NCBI RefSeq assembly: GCF_005280735.1
Contig: NZ_CP040078.1
Span: 2,852,001-2,916,000, forward strand
Origin: Trinickia violacea
Lineage (GTDB): Bacteria > Pseudomonadota > Gammaproteobacteria > Burkholderiales > Burkholderiaceae
Direction: 5' to 3'
DNA: 64,000 bases
Position 1 is the stretch's first letter. Every line of letters starts with the position of its first letter. Position numbers and translations under genes: made by a program. Positions 35,977 through 44,813 of the stretch are shown piece by piece. The notes beneath the pieces were generated by a model that did no database searches, was not told the DNA's origin, and saw only the letters and a list, made by a program, of their open reading frames with translations.

Positions 35977-36726
35977 TCACAGTACCTTGGCTTCGGTCTT
36001 CAGCTTCTCGACCAGCGTCTTCACGTCCGGCACCATCACGCCGGCGCTGCGCTTGGGCGGCTCCGTGACTTTCAGCGTCTTCAGGCGCGACGCGACGTCC
36101 ACCCCAAGGTCTTCGGGCTTCAACGTTTCGAGCGGCTTCTTCTTCGCCTTCATGATGTTCGGCAGCGTCACATAGCGCGGCTCGTTCAGGCGCAGATCGG
36201 TGGTGACCACAGCGGGGAGCTTCAGCGACAGCGTTTCCGCGCCGCCGTCCACTTCACGCGTCACCGTCGCTTTACCGTCGGCGACGACAACCTTCGACGC
36301 GAACGTCGCTTGCGGCAGGCTCGCCAGCGCGGCGAGCATCTGGCCGGTCTGGTTGCTGTCGTCGTCGATCGCTTGCTTGCCGAGGATCACCAGCTGCGGC
36401 TGCTCTTTGTCGACCACTGCCTTGAGCAGCTTCGCGACCGCCAGCGGCTGCAGGTCTTCGCTCGACTCGATCAGGATCGCGCGATCCGCGCCGATCGCCA
36501 GCGCCGTGCGCAGCGTTTCCTGACATTGCGCCACGCCCGCCGACACCGCGATCACTTCCGTCGCCACGCCGGCTTCCTTCAGGCGCACCGCTTCTTCCAC
36601 CGCGATTTCGTCGAACGGGTTCATCGACATCTTCACATTCGCGATGTCCACACCCGTGTTGTCCGACTTCACGCGGACCTTCACGTTGTAGTCGACTACG
36701 CGCTTGACTGGCACCAGGATCTTCAC
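35977..36726 (-). CDS. etfB: Electron transfer flavoprotein beta subunit
   Basis: The 249-residue ETF beta subunit opens with MKILVPVKRVVDYNVKVRV (from a GTG start) and contains NPFDEIAVEEAVRLKE and the AMP-binding GKQAIDDDSNQTGQ region. TAGGAGAGG precedes the start. It is the first gene of the leftward etfB-etfA-aldolase unit, driven by a promoter at 36929-36957. Confidence 0.96.
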   Translation of the reverse strand: MKILVPVKRVVDYNVKVRVKSDNTGVDIANVKMSMNPFDEIAVEEAVRLKEAGVATEVIAVSAGVAQCQETLRTALAIGADRAILIESSEDLQPLAVAKLLKAVVDKEQPQLVILGKQAIDDDSNQTGQMLAALASLPQATFASKVVVADGKATVTREVDGGAETLSLKLPAVVTTDLRLNEPRYVTLPNIMKAKKKPLETLKPEDLGVDVASRLKTLKVTEPPKRSAGVMVPDVKTLVEKLKTEAKVL

Positions 36727-36928
36727 ACCACCTCTCCTAGAAAAATCCCCAATAATTTAATTTCTCATCTAACCTACATCTCAAACACTGCTGCGCCAGA
36801 ATGCTTGCGCCCGGTCTCAGTCCAGCGCGGATAGACACGATAAATCGTTTAAAAACAATTGCTTGTAGTCGTTCACTCTGCTCACCCAAGACCCGACAGG
36901 CAAAAAATAATTTGGCGCTGTTGACATC

Positions 36929-36957
36929 ACTGTAAGACGTCACTCATCATATGTCAA
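36929..36957 (-). promoter_or_regulatory. Promoter with palindrome-like operator for etfB
   Basis: On the minus strand TTGACA (36957-36952), a 17-base spacer and TACAGT (36934-36929) form a good sigma-70 promoter. The spacer carries TATGATG, 5 bases, CGTCTTA, an imperfect version of the palindrome found in the promoter at 34003-34031, and the flanking bases GTTCG before the -35 box are also shared. Confidence 0.6.
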
Positions 36958-37102
36958 CGAACCAAAAACATGGATCGAGCGCTCGTCGAGGGGCACGCAA
37001 AAAGTCGCGTGACCCGCTTCGAATCCGCCACGCCAGCCAACGTTCGTGGAGCGCAAACCCGCCAGGCGCAGGCCCGGTGCATGCAACGGTTTAACGCTGT
37101 GG

Positions 37103-37136
37103 GGCTGGAGTAAGCGCTAAAGCGCCAACTCCGGCC
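37103..37136 (+). repeat. Hairpin repeat, copy 1
   Basis: An RNA-like hairpin: outer arm GGCTGGAGT pairs with ACTCCGGCC, inner arm GCGCT pairs with AGCGC around a short AA loop, with AA/CA internal mismatches. It is about 65 bases before the hyuA start and 15 bases from copy 2. Copies differ by paired changes. Confidence 0.65.
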
Positions 37137-37150
37137 AACCACAGCATGGG

Positions 37151-37182
37151 ATCAGAGTCAGTGCTAAAGCACCAACTCTGAT
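37151..37182 (+). repeat. Hairpin repeat, copy 2, adjoining the hyuA ribosome site
   Basis: ATCAGAGT pairs perfectly with ACTCTGAT, and inner GTGCT pairs with AGCAC. Relative to copy 1 the inner pair changed from GC-GC to GT/AC on both arms, keeping the stem. It ends 8 bases before AGGAGAG, the hyuA ribosome binding site, and the tail ATCGACA is also present after copy 3. Confidence 0.7.
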
Positions 37183-37200
37183 CGACATAGGAGAGACAAG

Positions 37201-39291
37201 GTGGCCAGTCACGACAAGGCACGAGTCGGCGTCGATATCGGCGGGACGTTTACCGACGTCGCGCTAGAACTCGGTGGGAAACTCTTTTCCACGAAGGTCC
37301 TTACCGATTACACGGCGCCCGAGCGCGCGATCATCAAAGGCATCAGCATCGTTGCGGGCAATGCCGGCATCGAACTCAAGGACATCGGCGTCATCATTCA
37401 CGGCACGACGCTCGCCACCAACGCCTTGATCGAGCGGCGCGGCGCGAAGACCGCCTTCATCACGACCGAGGGCTTTCGTGACACGATCGAAATGCGGACC
37501 GAAAACCGCTTCGAGCAATACGACCTCAATATCAAGCTGCCCCCTCCCCTCATCGATCGCTGTGACCGCTTCACGCTCGGTGAGCGTATCGATGCACAAG
37601 GCGGGATTCTGCTGGCGCCTACCGAAGCGCAAATCGACAGCGTGGTCGATCGCATCGAGCGAGGCGGCTATGAGAGCATCGCGATTGGCTTCATTCATGC
37701 CTATGTCAACGGCGTCCACGAACGCTTGATGCGCGACGCGCTCGAAAAACGCCTGCCCCATGTGTCCGTCTCGATCTCCAGCGAGGTGTCGCCGCAGATT
37801 CGCGAGTTCGAGCGCTTCAACACTGTCTGCGCGAACGCCTACGTCCGCCCGATCATGAAGTCGTATCTCGATCGCTTGCTCGGCCAAGTCCGCGCGGCCG
37901 GCGCCGTCTGCCCCATCTTCATCATTCATTCGGGCGGCGGCATCGTCTCGATCGAAAGCGCGTCGGAATTCCCGGTTCGGCTCGTGGAATCGGGGCCCGC
38001 CGGAGGCGCGATCTTCGCGGCGCACATCGCTTCGCAATACAACCTCGATACCGTCCTCTCGTTCGACATGGGCGGCACCACGGCCAAGATCTGCCTGATC
38101 GACGACTTCACGCCGAAGACCGCGAACACCTTCGAAGTCGCGCGCACCTATCGTTTCAAGAAAGGCAGCGGCATGCCGATCTCGATTCCAGTTGTCGAGA
38201 TGGTCGAAATCGGCGCGGGCGGCGGCTCGATCGCCTCGCTCGATGTGATGCGGCAGATCCGCGTCGGTCCGCATAGCGCGGCGTCCGAGCCGGGTCCGGC
38301 GTGCTATCAGCGCGGCGGCACGCAGCCGACCGTCACCGACGCCGATCTCCTGCTAGGCCGGCTCGACCCCGACAACTTCGCGGGCGGCTCGATCCCGTTG
38401 TCGGTCGACAACGCCGCCCGAGCGATGTCTGATGAAGTCGGCGCCACGCTCGCGCTCACGCCAGAACAAGCGGCCTACGGCGTGGCCGAAGTCGTCGACG
38501 AGAACATGAGCAACGCAGCGCGCGTCCACGCGGTGGAAAGCGGCAAGGACATCGGCGACTACACGATGATCACTTTCGGCGGCGCCGGCCCGCTCCACGC
38601 GGCACGGCTCTGCGAGAAGAGCGGCATCAAGCGCTTCGTCGTGCCGCCCGGCGCCGGCGTCGGCTCGGCGATCGGCTTTTTGCGCGCCCCGTTCGGCTAC
38701 GAGAGCGTGCGCAGCGCGAGCATGCGCCTCGCTCATTTCGATGCCGATGCGCTCAACGAAATCGTCGCGCAACTGAGCGCCGAGGCCATTCGCTTCGCGC
38801 GTCAGGGTTCGGGCGAAGCCGAGCCCGAAGTCGACGTGAAAGCGTTCATGCGCTACGTCGGCCAGGGTTGGGAAATTCCGATCGCGATTCCGTATCGGGC
38901 ATTCAGCGCCGACGATCGGCTGACTTTTACTGAGCTGTTCACCCAAGCCTATACGCAGTTCTTCGGCCGCCCGATCGATGGTCTCGACATCGAGATCGTG
39001 AGCTGGGCGGTCAAGGCCGCTTCGCCGCTGCCGCCGGTTGAGCATCTGCAAATGGTCGAGGGCCGCGATCCCGCCCGCGTTGCGAGCACCCGCAAGATCT
39101 TCGACGCGGCGCTCTCTCGCTACGTCGATGCGGCCATCGTCGAGCGCGGCGCCCTGCGAGTGGGCGAGCGCGTGAGCGGCCCGGCCATCATCGTCGAGCC
39201 CGAGACCTCGACACTCATCACGTCGTCGTTCGATGCCACGGTCCAGCCCGACGGCTGCCTGCTCGCGACGTCCAAGGCCCATACGGAGTAA
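37201..39291 (+). CDS. Hydantoinase/oxoprolinase A-type subunit (HyuA-like)
   Basis: From a GTG start with AGGAGAG upstream the product is 696 residues, the full length of HyuA/AcxA-like subunits. The N-terminal phosphate-binding motif GVDIGGTFTDVA (residues 8-19) and DMGGTTAKI near residue 292 place it in the ASKHA ATPase fold of ATP-dependent hydantoinases, 5-oxoprolinase, caprolactamase and acetophenone/acetone carboxylases. It pairs with the B subunit gene two bases downstream. Substrate cannot be inferred from sequence; lactam or hydantoin opening, or carboxylation, are all possible. Confidence 0.92.
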   Translation: MASHDKARVGVDIGGTFTDVALELGGKLFSTKVLTDYTAPERAIIKGISIVAGNAGIELKDIGVIIHGTTLATNALIERRGAKTAFITTEGFRDTIEMRTENRFEQYDLNIKLPPPLIDRCDRFTLGERIDAQGGILLAPTEAQIDSVVDRIERGGYESIAIGFIHAYVNGVHERLMRDALEKRLPHVSVSISSEVSPQIREFERFNTVCANAYVRPIMKSYLDRLLGQVRAAGAVCPIFIIHSGGGIVSIESASEFPVRLVESGPAGGAIFAAHIASQYNLDTVLSFDMGGTTAKICLIDDFTPKTANTFEVARTYRFKKGSGMPISIPVVEMVEIGAGGGSIASLDVMRQIRVGPHSAASEPGPACYQRGGTQPTVTDADLLLGRLDPDNFAGGSIPLSVDNAARAMSDEVGATLALTPEQAAYGVAEVVDENMSNAARVHAVESGKDIGDYTMITFGGAGPLHAARLCEKSGIKRFVVPPGAGVGSAIGFLRAPFGYESVRSASMRLAHFDADALNEIVAQLSAEAIRFARQGSGEAEPEVDVKAFMRYVGQGWEIPIAIPYRAFSADDRLTFTELFTQAYTQFFGRPIDGLDIEIVSWAVKAASPLPPVEHLQMVEGRDPARVASTRKIFDAALSRYVDAAIVERGALRVGERVSGPAIIVEPETSTLITSSFDATVQPDGCLLATSKAHTE

Positions 39292-39293
39292 CC

Positions 39294-40976
39294 ATGTCAG
39301 CCAGCCAACTAGACACCATCCACATGCAAGTCATGTGGAATCGCCTGATCTCCGTCGTGGAGGAGCAGGCGACCGCGTTGATCCGCACCGCGTTCAGCAC
39401 CAGCGTGCGCGAAGCCGGCGACCTGTCCGCCGGCATCTTCGACCAGCGCGGCCGCATGCTCGCGCAAGCCGTCACCGGCACGCCCGGCCACGTGAACACG
39501 ATGGCGGAAGCCGTCGAGCACTTTATCGACGCGATCGGCGTGGAGCGGATGTATGAAGGCGACGTCTACCTGACCAACGACCCGTGGAAAGGCACGGGCC
39601 ACCTTCACGATTTCACGGTCGTGTCGCCGTCGTTTCTCGACGGCAAGCTGATCGGCTATTTCGCCAGCACCGCGCACGTGGTCGACATCGGCGGACGCGG
39701 CTTCGGCCCTGATTCGCGCGAGATTTACGAGGAAGGTCTCTTCGTGCCGATCATGAAGCTCATCGAGCGCGGCGAGGTCAATCGCGACCTGATCAACATC
39801 CTGCGCAACAACGTCCGCGAAGCGGACAAGGTGGTCGGCGATCTCTATGCCCTCGCCTCCTGCAACGAAACCGGGCACAAGCGTCTGCTCGATATGCTCA
39901 GGGAGTTCGATCTGAAGGACGTCGAGGGCATTGGAGAGTTCATCCTCGCGCGCAGCCGCGAAGCGACGCTGGAACGCATCGCCGCGCTGCCCAAGGGCAC
40001 GCAGACCAACGACATGACGCTCGACGGCTACGACACGCCGGTCAAGCTCAATGTCACGCTGACGGTCGGCGACGATCACCTGCTCGCCGACTTCGCCGGC
40101 TCCTCCCCGGCCAGCCCGTTCGGCATCAACGTTCCGCTGCTGTACGCGAAGGCGTATGCCTGCTACGGCCTCAAATGCATCATCGCGCCGGAAGTGCCGA
40201 ACAACGCGGCCTCGCTCGAGCCGTTCCGCGTCCAGGCGCCGGCAGGCTGCATCCTCAATGCGCAACGGCCGAGCCCCGTCGCGGTGCGTCACGTGCTCGG
40301 GCACTTCGTCCCGGATCTCGTCCTGGGCGCCCTGCACAAGATCCTGCCCGGCCGCGTGCCGGCCGAAGGCGCGGGTGCGCTCTGGAATCTGCACGTGAGC
40401 GCCCGGCCCGTGCGAGAAGATTCGGGCCTCCCAGGCAGCGAGATCCTGATGTTCAACAGCGGCGGCACGGGTGCGCGCGCCGAGCTGGATGGGCTGTCGG
40501 CCACCGCGTTTCCGAGCGGTGTCCACGCCATGTCGGTCGAAGCGACCGAACAGGTCGGACCGATCGTCGTGTGGCGCAAGGAAATGCGCTCCGGCTCCGG
40601 CGGCGCCGGCAAGCATCGCGGCGGGCTCGGCCAGGTCGTCGAGATCGGGCCGCGCGCGGGCTACCAGTTCCGCTTCAATGCAATGTTCGACCGCATCGAT
40701 CATCCGGCGCGCGGACAGTCGGGCGGCAAACCGGGTGCGGCCGGTGAGGTCACACTCTCCGACGGCACGAAGATGCGCGGTAAAGGCACGCAGGCAGTCG
40801 GCGAGCACCAGCGTGTCGTGCTGGCCTTGCCCGGCGGCGGCGGGATCGGCTCACCCAAAGAACGCGACAAGGAAGCGCTGCTGCGCGACCTGCGCAACGA
40901 GTACATCTCCGAAGCCCAATTGAGCGACGAGTACGGCGTCACGCTCGACACGCTGAATGCAGCGGCTAGCCATTGA
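39294..40976 (+). CDS. Hydantoinase/oxoprolinase B-type subunit (HyuB-like)
   Basis: The 560-residue protein matches HyuB family features: IHMQVMWNRLISVVEEQA near the start, SVREAGDLSAGIFD, NDPWKGTGHLHDFTV, and the C-terminal GGxGKHRGGLGQVVEI region. It acts with HyuA in ATP-dependent ring opening or carboxylation. The start codon is two bases after the hyuA stop. Length is in the usual 510-590 range, so it is intact. Confidence 0.92.
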   Translation: MSASQLDTIHMQVMWNRLISVVEEQATALIRTAFSTSVREAGDLSAGIFDQRGRMLAQAVTGTPGHVNTMAEAVEHFIDAIGVERMYEGDVYLTNDPWKGTGHLHDFTVVSPSFLDGKLIGYFASTAHVVDIGGRGFGPDSREIYEEGLFVPIMKLIERGEVNRDLINILRNNVREADKVVGDLYALASCNETGHKRLLDMLREFDLKDVEGIGEFILARSREATLERIAALPKGTQTNDMTLDGYDTPVKLNVTLTVGDDHLLADFAGSSPASPFGINVPLLYAKAYACYGLKCIIAPEVPNNAASLEPFRVQAPAGCILNAQRPSPVAVRHVLGHFVPDLVLGALHKILPGRVPAEGAGALWNLHVSARPVREDSGLPGSEILMFNSGGTGARAELDGLSATAFPSGVHAMSVEATEQVGPIVVWRKEMRSGSGGAGKHRGGLGQVVEIGPRAGYQFRFNAMFDRIDHPARGQSGGKPGAAGEVTLSDGTKMRGKGTQAVGEHQRVVLALPGGGGIGSPKERDKEALLRDLRNEYISEAQLSDEYGVTLDTLNAAASH

Positions 40977-40986
40977 GGAGCAGCGC

Positions 40987-41826
40987 ATGACCGACATCAC
41001 CCGGCCTGTCTTCAAGAACATCCTGATCACGGGCGCCGCCGGCGCGCTCGGCGCGGTACTGCGCGAATCGCTGCGCCCGTATGCGACCACGCTGACGCTG
41101 AGCGACCGCGAACCGCTAGGCGACGTGCGCGAGAACGAACGGCACTTCGTGTGCGACCTCGCCGATCGCGATGCCGTGTTCGAGATGATGCAAGGCGTCG
41201 AGATGGTCATCCACCTCGGCGGCGCACCGCGCGAAAACACGTTCCAGGTCATCCTCGACTCGAACATCGTCGGCGGCTACCACATCTACGAGGCGGCCCG
41301 TCAAGCGGGCGTGAAGCGCGTGATCTATGCAAGCTCCGTGCATGCGATCGGCTTCTACGAATGCACGCAGACCATCGACGCCACCGTGCCGCAGCGCCCC
41401 GACAGCCTCTACGGCGTCAGCAAGACCTTCGTCGAAAACCTGTCGCGCTACTACTTCGACAAGTTCGGCATGGAGTCCGTCTGCCTGCGGATCGGCTCGT
41501 GCTTTCCGAAGCCCGTCGACCGGCGCATGCTGGCCACCTGGCTCTCTTACGACGACTTCTCGCATCTGTGCATACGCGCGCTGATGACGCCGAGCGTCGG
41601 GCATATGGTCGTCTACGGCAATTCGAACAACAGCGCGAACTTCTGGGACAACACTCAGGCGGGCTATCTCGGCTACCGGCCCAAGGACTCGGCCGATGCC
41701 TACCGCGCCGACGTGTACGCAACCACTCCGGCGCCCGACCCTCGGCATCCGGCAGTCCGCTTCCAAGGCGGACAGTTCGCTGCCGACGGCCACTACGAAG
41801 ACGCCGAAGACGCGAAAACCGCGTAA
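40987..41826 (+). CDS. Uronate dehydrogenase-like SDR (extended family)
   Basis: The 279-residue protein has the extended-SDR nucleotide motif TGAAGALG (residues 13-20) and active site YGVSK. It follows NAD-dependent uronate dehydrogenases closely in the blocks HLGG, YFDKFG, RIGSC.P.P and WDN..GYLGYRPKD. Those enzymes oxidise the anomeric carbon of uronates to aldarolactones; the substrate here may be a related hydroxyacid or lactol. Start at 40987 follows TGAGGAGC; it slightly follows hyuB in the same operon. Confidence 0.83.
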   Translation: MTDITRPVFKNILITGAAGALGAVLRESLRPYATTLTLSDREPLGDVRENERHFVCDLADRDAVFEMMQGVEMVIHLGGAPRENTFQVILDSNIVGGYHIYEAARQAGVKRVIYASSVHAIGFYECTQTIDATVPQRPDSLYGVSKTFVENLSRYYFDKFGMESVCLRIGSCFPKPVDRRMLATWLSYDDFSHLCIRALMTPSVGHMVVYGNSNNSANFWDNTQAGYLGYRPKDSADAYRADVYATTPAPDPRHPAVRFQGGQFAADGHYEDAEDAKTA

Positions 41827-41864
41827 GCGACCCGGTCCAGAACGATTTTTTGGAAAGCATAGAG

Positions 41865-43061
41865 ATGGCACAGCTTGCATCGAAGTCCCACTACGATGTT
41901 GTCATCGTGGGCGGCGCGGTCGTCGGCAGCGCGACGGCGTATTTCCTCGCGACGAACCCCGACTTCAACGGCTCCGTCCTCGTCGTCGAGCGCGACTGGT
42001 CCTATGCGCGGTCCGCGACCGCGCTGTCGAGCGCGTCGATCCGGCATCAGTTCTCGAACCCGCTGAACATCCGGATTTCGCAGTTCGGCACCGAGTTCAT
42101 CCGCAATTTCCACGAGCTCGTCGCAGTCGACGGCGATGCGCCCGAACTCGGTTTCAAAGAAAACGGCTACCTGTACCTCGGCGATGCGTCGAGCGCGCCG
42201 ATGTTCGAGCGCAACTACACGACGCAACGAGACAACGGCGCCGATGTCGCGCTGCTCGATCCCGAGCAATTGAAGCACCGCTTTCCTTGGTTGAACACCG
42301 ATACGCTCGTCAACGGCGTCTACGGCCAGAGCGGCGAAGGCTGGTTCGACAGCTACGGGCTGCTCCAGGGCATGCGGCGCAAGGCGCGGGCGCTGGGCAT
42401 CGAGTACATCGAGAACGAGGTCGTCGACATCGTCCGCGAGGGCGGCAAGATCACGGGCGCCGTGCTCAAGAGCGGCGAGACGATCGGCTGCGGGCTGATG
42501 GTGAATGCAGCGGGCACGCGCGGCCCGGCGATGGCACGCCTAGCCGGCCTCGACATTCCCGTCGAGCCGAGAAAGCGCTGCCTGTTCGTCTTCGACTGCC
42601 GCACACCGCTCGAAGGCACTGTGCCGCTCACCATCGACACGACCGGAATCTTCTTCAGGCCCGAGGGCAAGTACTACCTGACCGGTTGCTATCCCGATCC
42701 CGATCCGCTCGCGGATGTCGACGACTTCGACGTGATCCATGCGGAATTCGACGACGTGATCTGGCCCGCGCTCGCGGAGCGCGTTCCGGCGTTCGAGGCC
42801 ATCAAGGTCGTCAATTCGTGGGCGGGGCACTACGATTTTTGCGTGCTCGATCACAACGCCATCGTCGGGCCGCATCCGGAAGTGGAGAACTTCCTGTTTG
42901 CGAACGGATTCAGCGGACACGGCCTGCAGCAATCCCCTGCCGTGGGACGCGGCCTCAGCGAGCTCATCGTCTACGGCGAATACCGCTCGCTCGATCTCGG
43001 GCCGCTAGGCTATGCGCGCGTCGTCGAGAACCGGCCGTTTCTCGAAGAAGGCGTGATCTAG
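41865..43061 (+). CDS. FAD-dependent oxidoreductase (DAO family)
   Basis: The 398-residue protein opens with VVIVGGAVVGSATAYFLA near residue 11 and ends with the FAD-binding region (ANGFSGHGLQQSPAVGRGLSELI), typical of sarcosine/dimethylglycine-type and other DAO dehydrogenases. With an ETF pair controlled from the same region, a dehydrogenase feeding ETF is attractive. The ATG at 41865 begins the domain; the frame stays open far upstream through the epimerase gene but that is antisense-type noise. It is 38 bases after the Udh-like gene. Confidence 0.87.
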   Translation: MAQLASKSHYDVVIVGGAVVGSATAYFLATNPDFNGSVLVVERDWSYARSATALSSASIRHQFSNPLNIRISQFGTEFIRNFHELVAVDGDAPELGFKENGYLYLGDASSAPMFERNYTTQRDNGADVALLDPEQLKHRFPWLNTDTLVNGVYGQSGEGWFDSYGLLQGMRRKARALGIEYIENEVVDIVREGGKITGAVLKSGETIGCGLMVNAAGTRGPAMARLAGLDIPVEPRKRCLFVFDCRTPLEGTVPLTIDTTGIFFRPEGKYYLTGCYPDPDPLADVDDFDVIHAEFDDVIWPALAERVPAFEAIKVVNSWAGHYDFCVLDHNAIVGPHPEVENFLFANGFSGHGLQQSPAVGRGLSELIVYGEYRSLDLGPLGYARVVENRPFLEEGVI

Positions 43062-43100
43062 GCGCTCATCCCAATTCGCTTCCATCCAAAGGCACGCACT

Positions 43101-43841
43101 ATGAACGACCCTTTGTACAAGACCGCGCTGGTCACAGGCGCATCGAGCGGGATCGGGCGCGCGATTGCGCGCCGCCTCGTCAAAGAGGGCTTGCAGGTGT
43201 ACGCACTGGGCCGCGATGCCGCGGCGCTCGATGCGCTCGCCACCGAATGCGGCGCTACGCCGATCGCGGCAGACCTCAAGGACACGTCGGCGCTCGCCGA
43301 CCTGTTCAGCCGCATCGAGATCGACGTGGTGGTGAACAACGCCGGGCTGCTTCCGGCCCTCGCGAAGTTCCACGACGGCTCGACGGCCGATATCGACAGC
43401 ATGATCGACGTTAACCTGCGCGCGCCGCTGCGCCTTTCGCATATGGCGCTTGCCGGCATGATGCCAAGACGGCGCGGGCATCTGTTCTTCGTGGGTTCGA
43501 GCGCGGGTCGCTTCCCGCATCCGAATACCGCGGTGTACGGCGCGACCAAGGCGGCGATCAGCCTGTTCTGCGATTCATTGCGCTGCGACCTGCTGGGCAG
43601 CGGGATTCGCGTGACGGAGATTGCGCCGGGCCGCGTCCAGACGAGCCTCTATCGCACCGCTCTCGGCGAGCAAGGCGCCAACGAGAAGCTGTACGACGGC
43701 TATCGCTCGATCCAGCCCGAGCACGTCGCCGAGCTGATCACCACGGCGCTTTCGCTGCCGGACTACGTCGACGTCTCGCGCATGGAAGTCTTCCCGACCG
43801 ATCAGGCGCCCGGCGGCTCGCAAATCGTTGCCGCCCGTTGA
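43101..43841 (+). CDS. SDR-family oxidoreductase (YdfG-like)
   Basis: The 246-residue SDR has TGASSGIG at residues 12-19, NNAG near residue 82 and YGATK as catalytic Y-x3-K. The C-terminal part (ALSLPDYVDVSRMEVFPTDQ) resembles YdfG-type NADP-dependent 3-hydroxyacid dehydrogenases. It follows the FAD oxidoreductase by 39 bases and is followed by another SDR, so a hydroxy-to-keto step in the same pathway is likely. Substrate unknown. Confidence 0.88.
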   Translation: MNDPLYKTALVTGASSGIGRAIARRLVKEGLQVYALGRDAAALDALATECGATPIAADLKDTSALADLFSRIEIDVVVNNAGLLPALAKFHDGSTADIDSMIDVNLRAPLRLSHMALAGMMPRRRGHLFFVGSSAGRFPHPNTAVYGATKAAISLFCDSLRCDLLGSGIRVTEIAPGRVQTSLYRTALGEQGANEKLYDGYRSIQPEHVAELITTALSLPDYVDVSRMEVFPTDQAPGGSQIVAAR

Positions 43842-43874
43842 CCCCTACTCCTTAACGCTCACTCCCCATTACCC

Positions 43875-44627
43875 ATGAAAAACCAACATGTCGTTATTGT
43901 CGGAGGCGCTTCGGGCCTCGGGCTCGCCGTCGCCAAGCTGATGCTCGCCGAGGGCGCCAAACGCATCGCGCTCATCGACAAGAACGGACTCCTCCTCAAA
44001 GAGACCGTTGGCAACCTGCAAGCGGAAGGTCACGACGTCGCCGGCGTGGAAGGCGACATCACGCGCAAGGAAACCGCGCATGCGGCCTTCAAGCAGGCAG
44101 TGGACGCACTCGGCCGCGTGGATTGCCTCATCAATAGTGCGGCGATCTATCCGCGCCGCCCGTTGCTCGACATCTCCGATGCCGAGTGGGATCTCGAGAA
44201 CGCGGTCAACATCAAAGGCACGTATCACATGATGGTGGCCGCCATCGAGCACATGCGCGCGCGGCCGAAGGTCGAAGCGAACGTCGCCGGGCGCATCGTG
44301 AACATTACGTCGGTCGATGCGTTCAAGGCGCATCCGCAGAACGCGCACTACGCCGCCACGAAGGCGGCCGTCGTCAGCCTCACCAAGTCGTTTGCCCAAG
44401 AAGTCGCCAAGGACGGCATTCTCGTCAACTCGGTCGCGCCGGCCGGCTTCGCGACTGAAAAAGCGAAAAAGCTCGGCTTCCTCGGCGAACTGGCCGCTGC
44501 CAACCCGCTCGGCCGCGCAGCCGAGCCCGAGGAAATCGCGCAGTGGGTGCTGATGATGGCAAGCAGCCGCAACACCTACGCCACGGGCGAAAACGTCATT
44601 GTCAGCGGCGGCTATATCTACGCGTGA
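43875..44627 (+). CDS. SDR-family oxidoreductase
   Basis: The 250-residue classical SDR begins VVIVGGASGLGLAVAKLM (a G-x3-G-x-G variant), has NSAA in place of NNAG near residue 84, and YAATK as the active site. The acidic residue after the second strand (LIDKN) favours NAD. It is the last structural gene before the FadR-type regulator and 33 bases after the previous SDR. Probably the second dehydrogenation step of the hyu pathway, by position only. Confidence 0.87.
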   Translation: MKNQHVVIVGGASGLGLAVAKLMLAEGAKRIALIDKNGLLLKETVGNLQAEGHDVAGVEGDITRKETAHAAFKQAVDALGRVDCLINSAAIYPRRPLLDISDAEWDLENAVNIKGTYHMMVAAIEHMRARPKVEANVAGRIVNITSVDAFKAHPQNAHYAATKAAVVSLTKSFAQEVAKDGILVNSVAPAGFATEKAKKLGFLGELAAANPLGRAAEPEEIAQWVLMMASSRNTYATGENVIVSGGYIYA

Positions 44628-44695
44628 CATAGATCAGGCAAGGCACGATTCACCCTGCCCGGGCGGCGGGGTGAGCCCTTGCGAGACCTGCCGAT

Positions 44696-44733
44696 ATGCT
44701 AGAGTCATAGCATGTCATACAGCGTAGGTCATA
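44696..44733. promoter_or_regulatory. Triple GTCATA sites upstream of the FadR-type regulator
   Basis: GTCATA occurs at 44704-44709, 44714-44719 and 44728-44733, and ATGCTA/TAGCAT forms an inverted repeat at 44696-44713. GTCATA is the half-site of the palindromes in the promoters at 34003-34031 and (degenerate) 36929-36957. Autoregulation by the FadR-type protein encoded downstream is the likely meaning. Confidence 0.5.
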
Positions 44734-44813
44734 TGGATGAGCGACCGCGCCGACGCGGAGTGCCTGCATCCGTCAATTGCAGAGCTTTCCTCATCCAGAG
44801 CGGAGTACATGGA

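Larger units (their letters stand above)
36727..37200. other. Divergent control region between etfB and hyuA
   Basis: This 474-base gap contains the etfB promoter with its operator, a TTGACAT...ATGTCAA inverted pair that could also serve a rightward promoter, and two hairpin elements of a repeated family just before hyuA. No coding frame with family resemblance is seen. Confidence 0.6.

Noticed and set aside
36921..36952. Rightward promoter TTGACA-N17/18-CATCAT for hyuA
   Set aside because: The -35 box is good but no acceptable -10 is present at 16-18 bases; mentioned only as a possibility within the control region.
39309..40808. 499-codon open frame on the minus strand
   Set aside because: It is the mirror of hyuB, a GC-driven antisense open frame with His/Arg/Asp-rich, repeat-like composition and no domain pattern.
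41151..41864. Long open upstream extension of the FAD oxidoreductase frame
   Set aside because: It runs in another frame through the Udh-like gene and is Arg/Ala-rich; the flavoprotein domain begins at the ATG at 41865.
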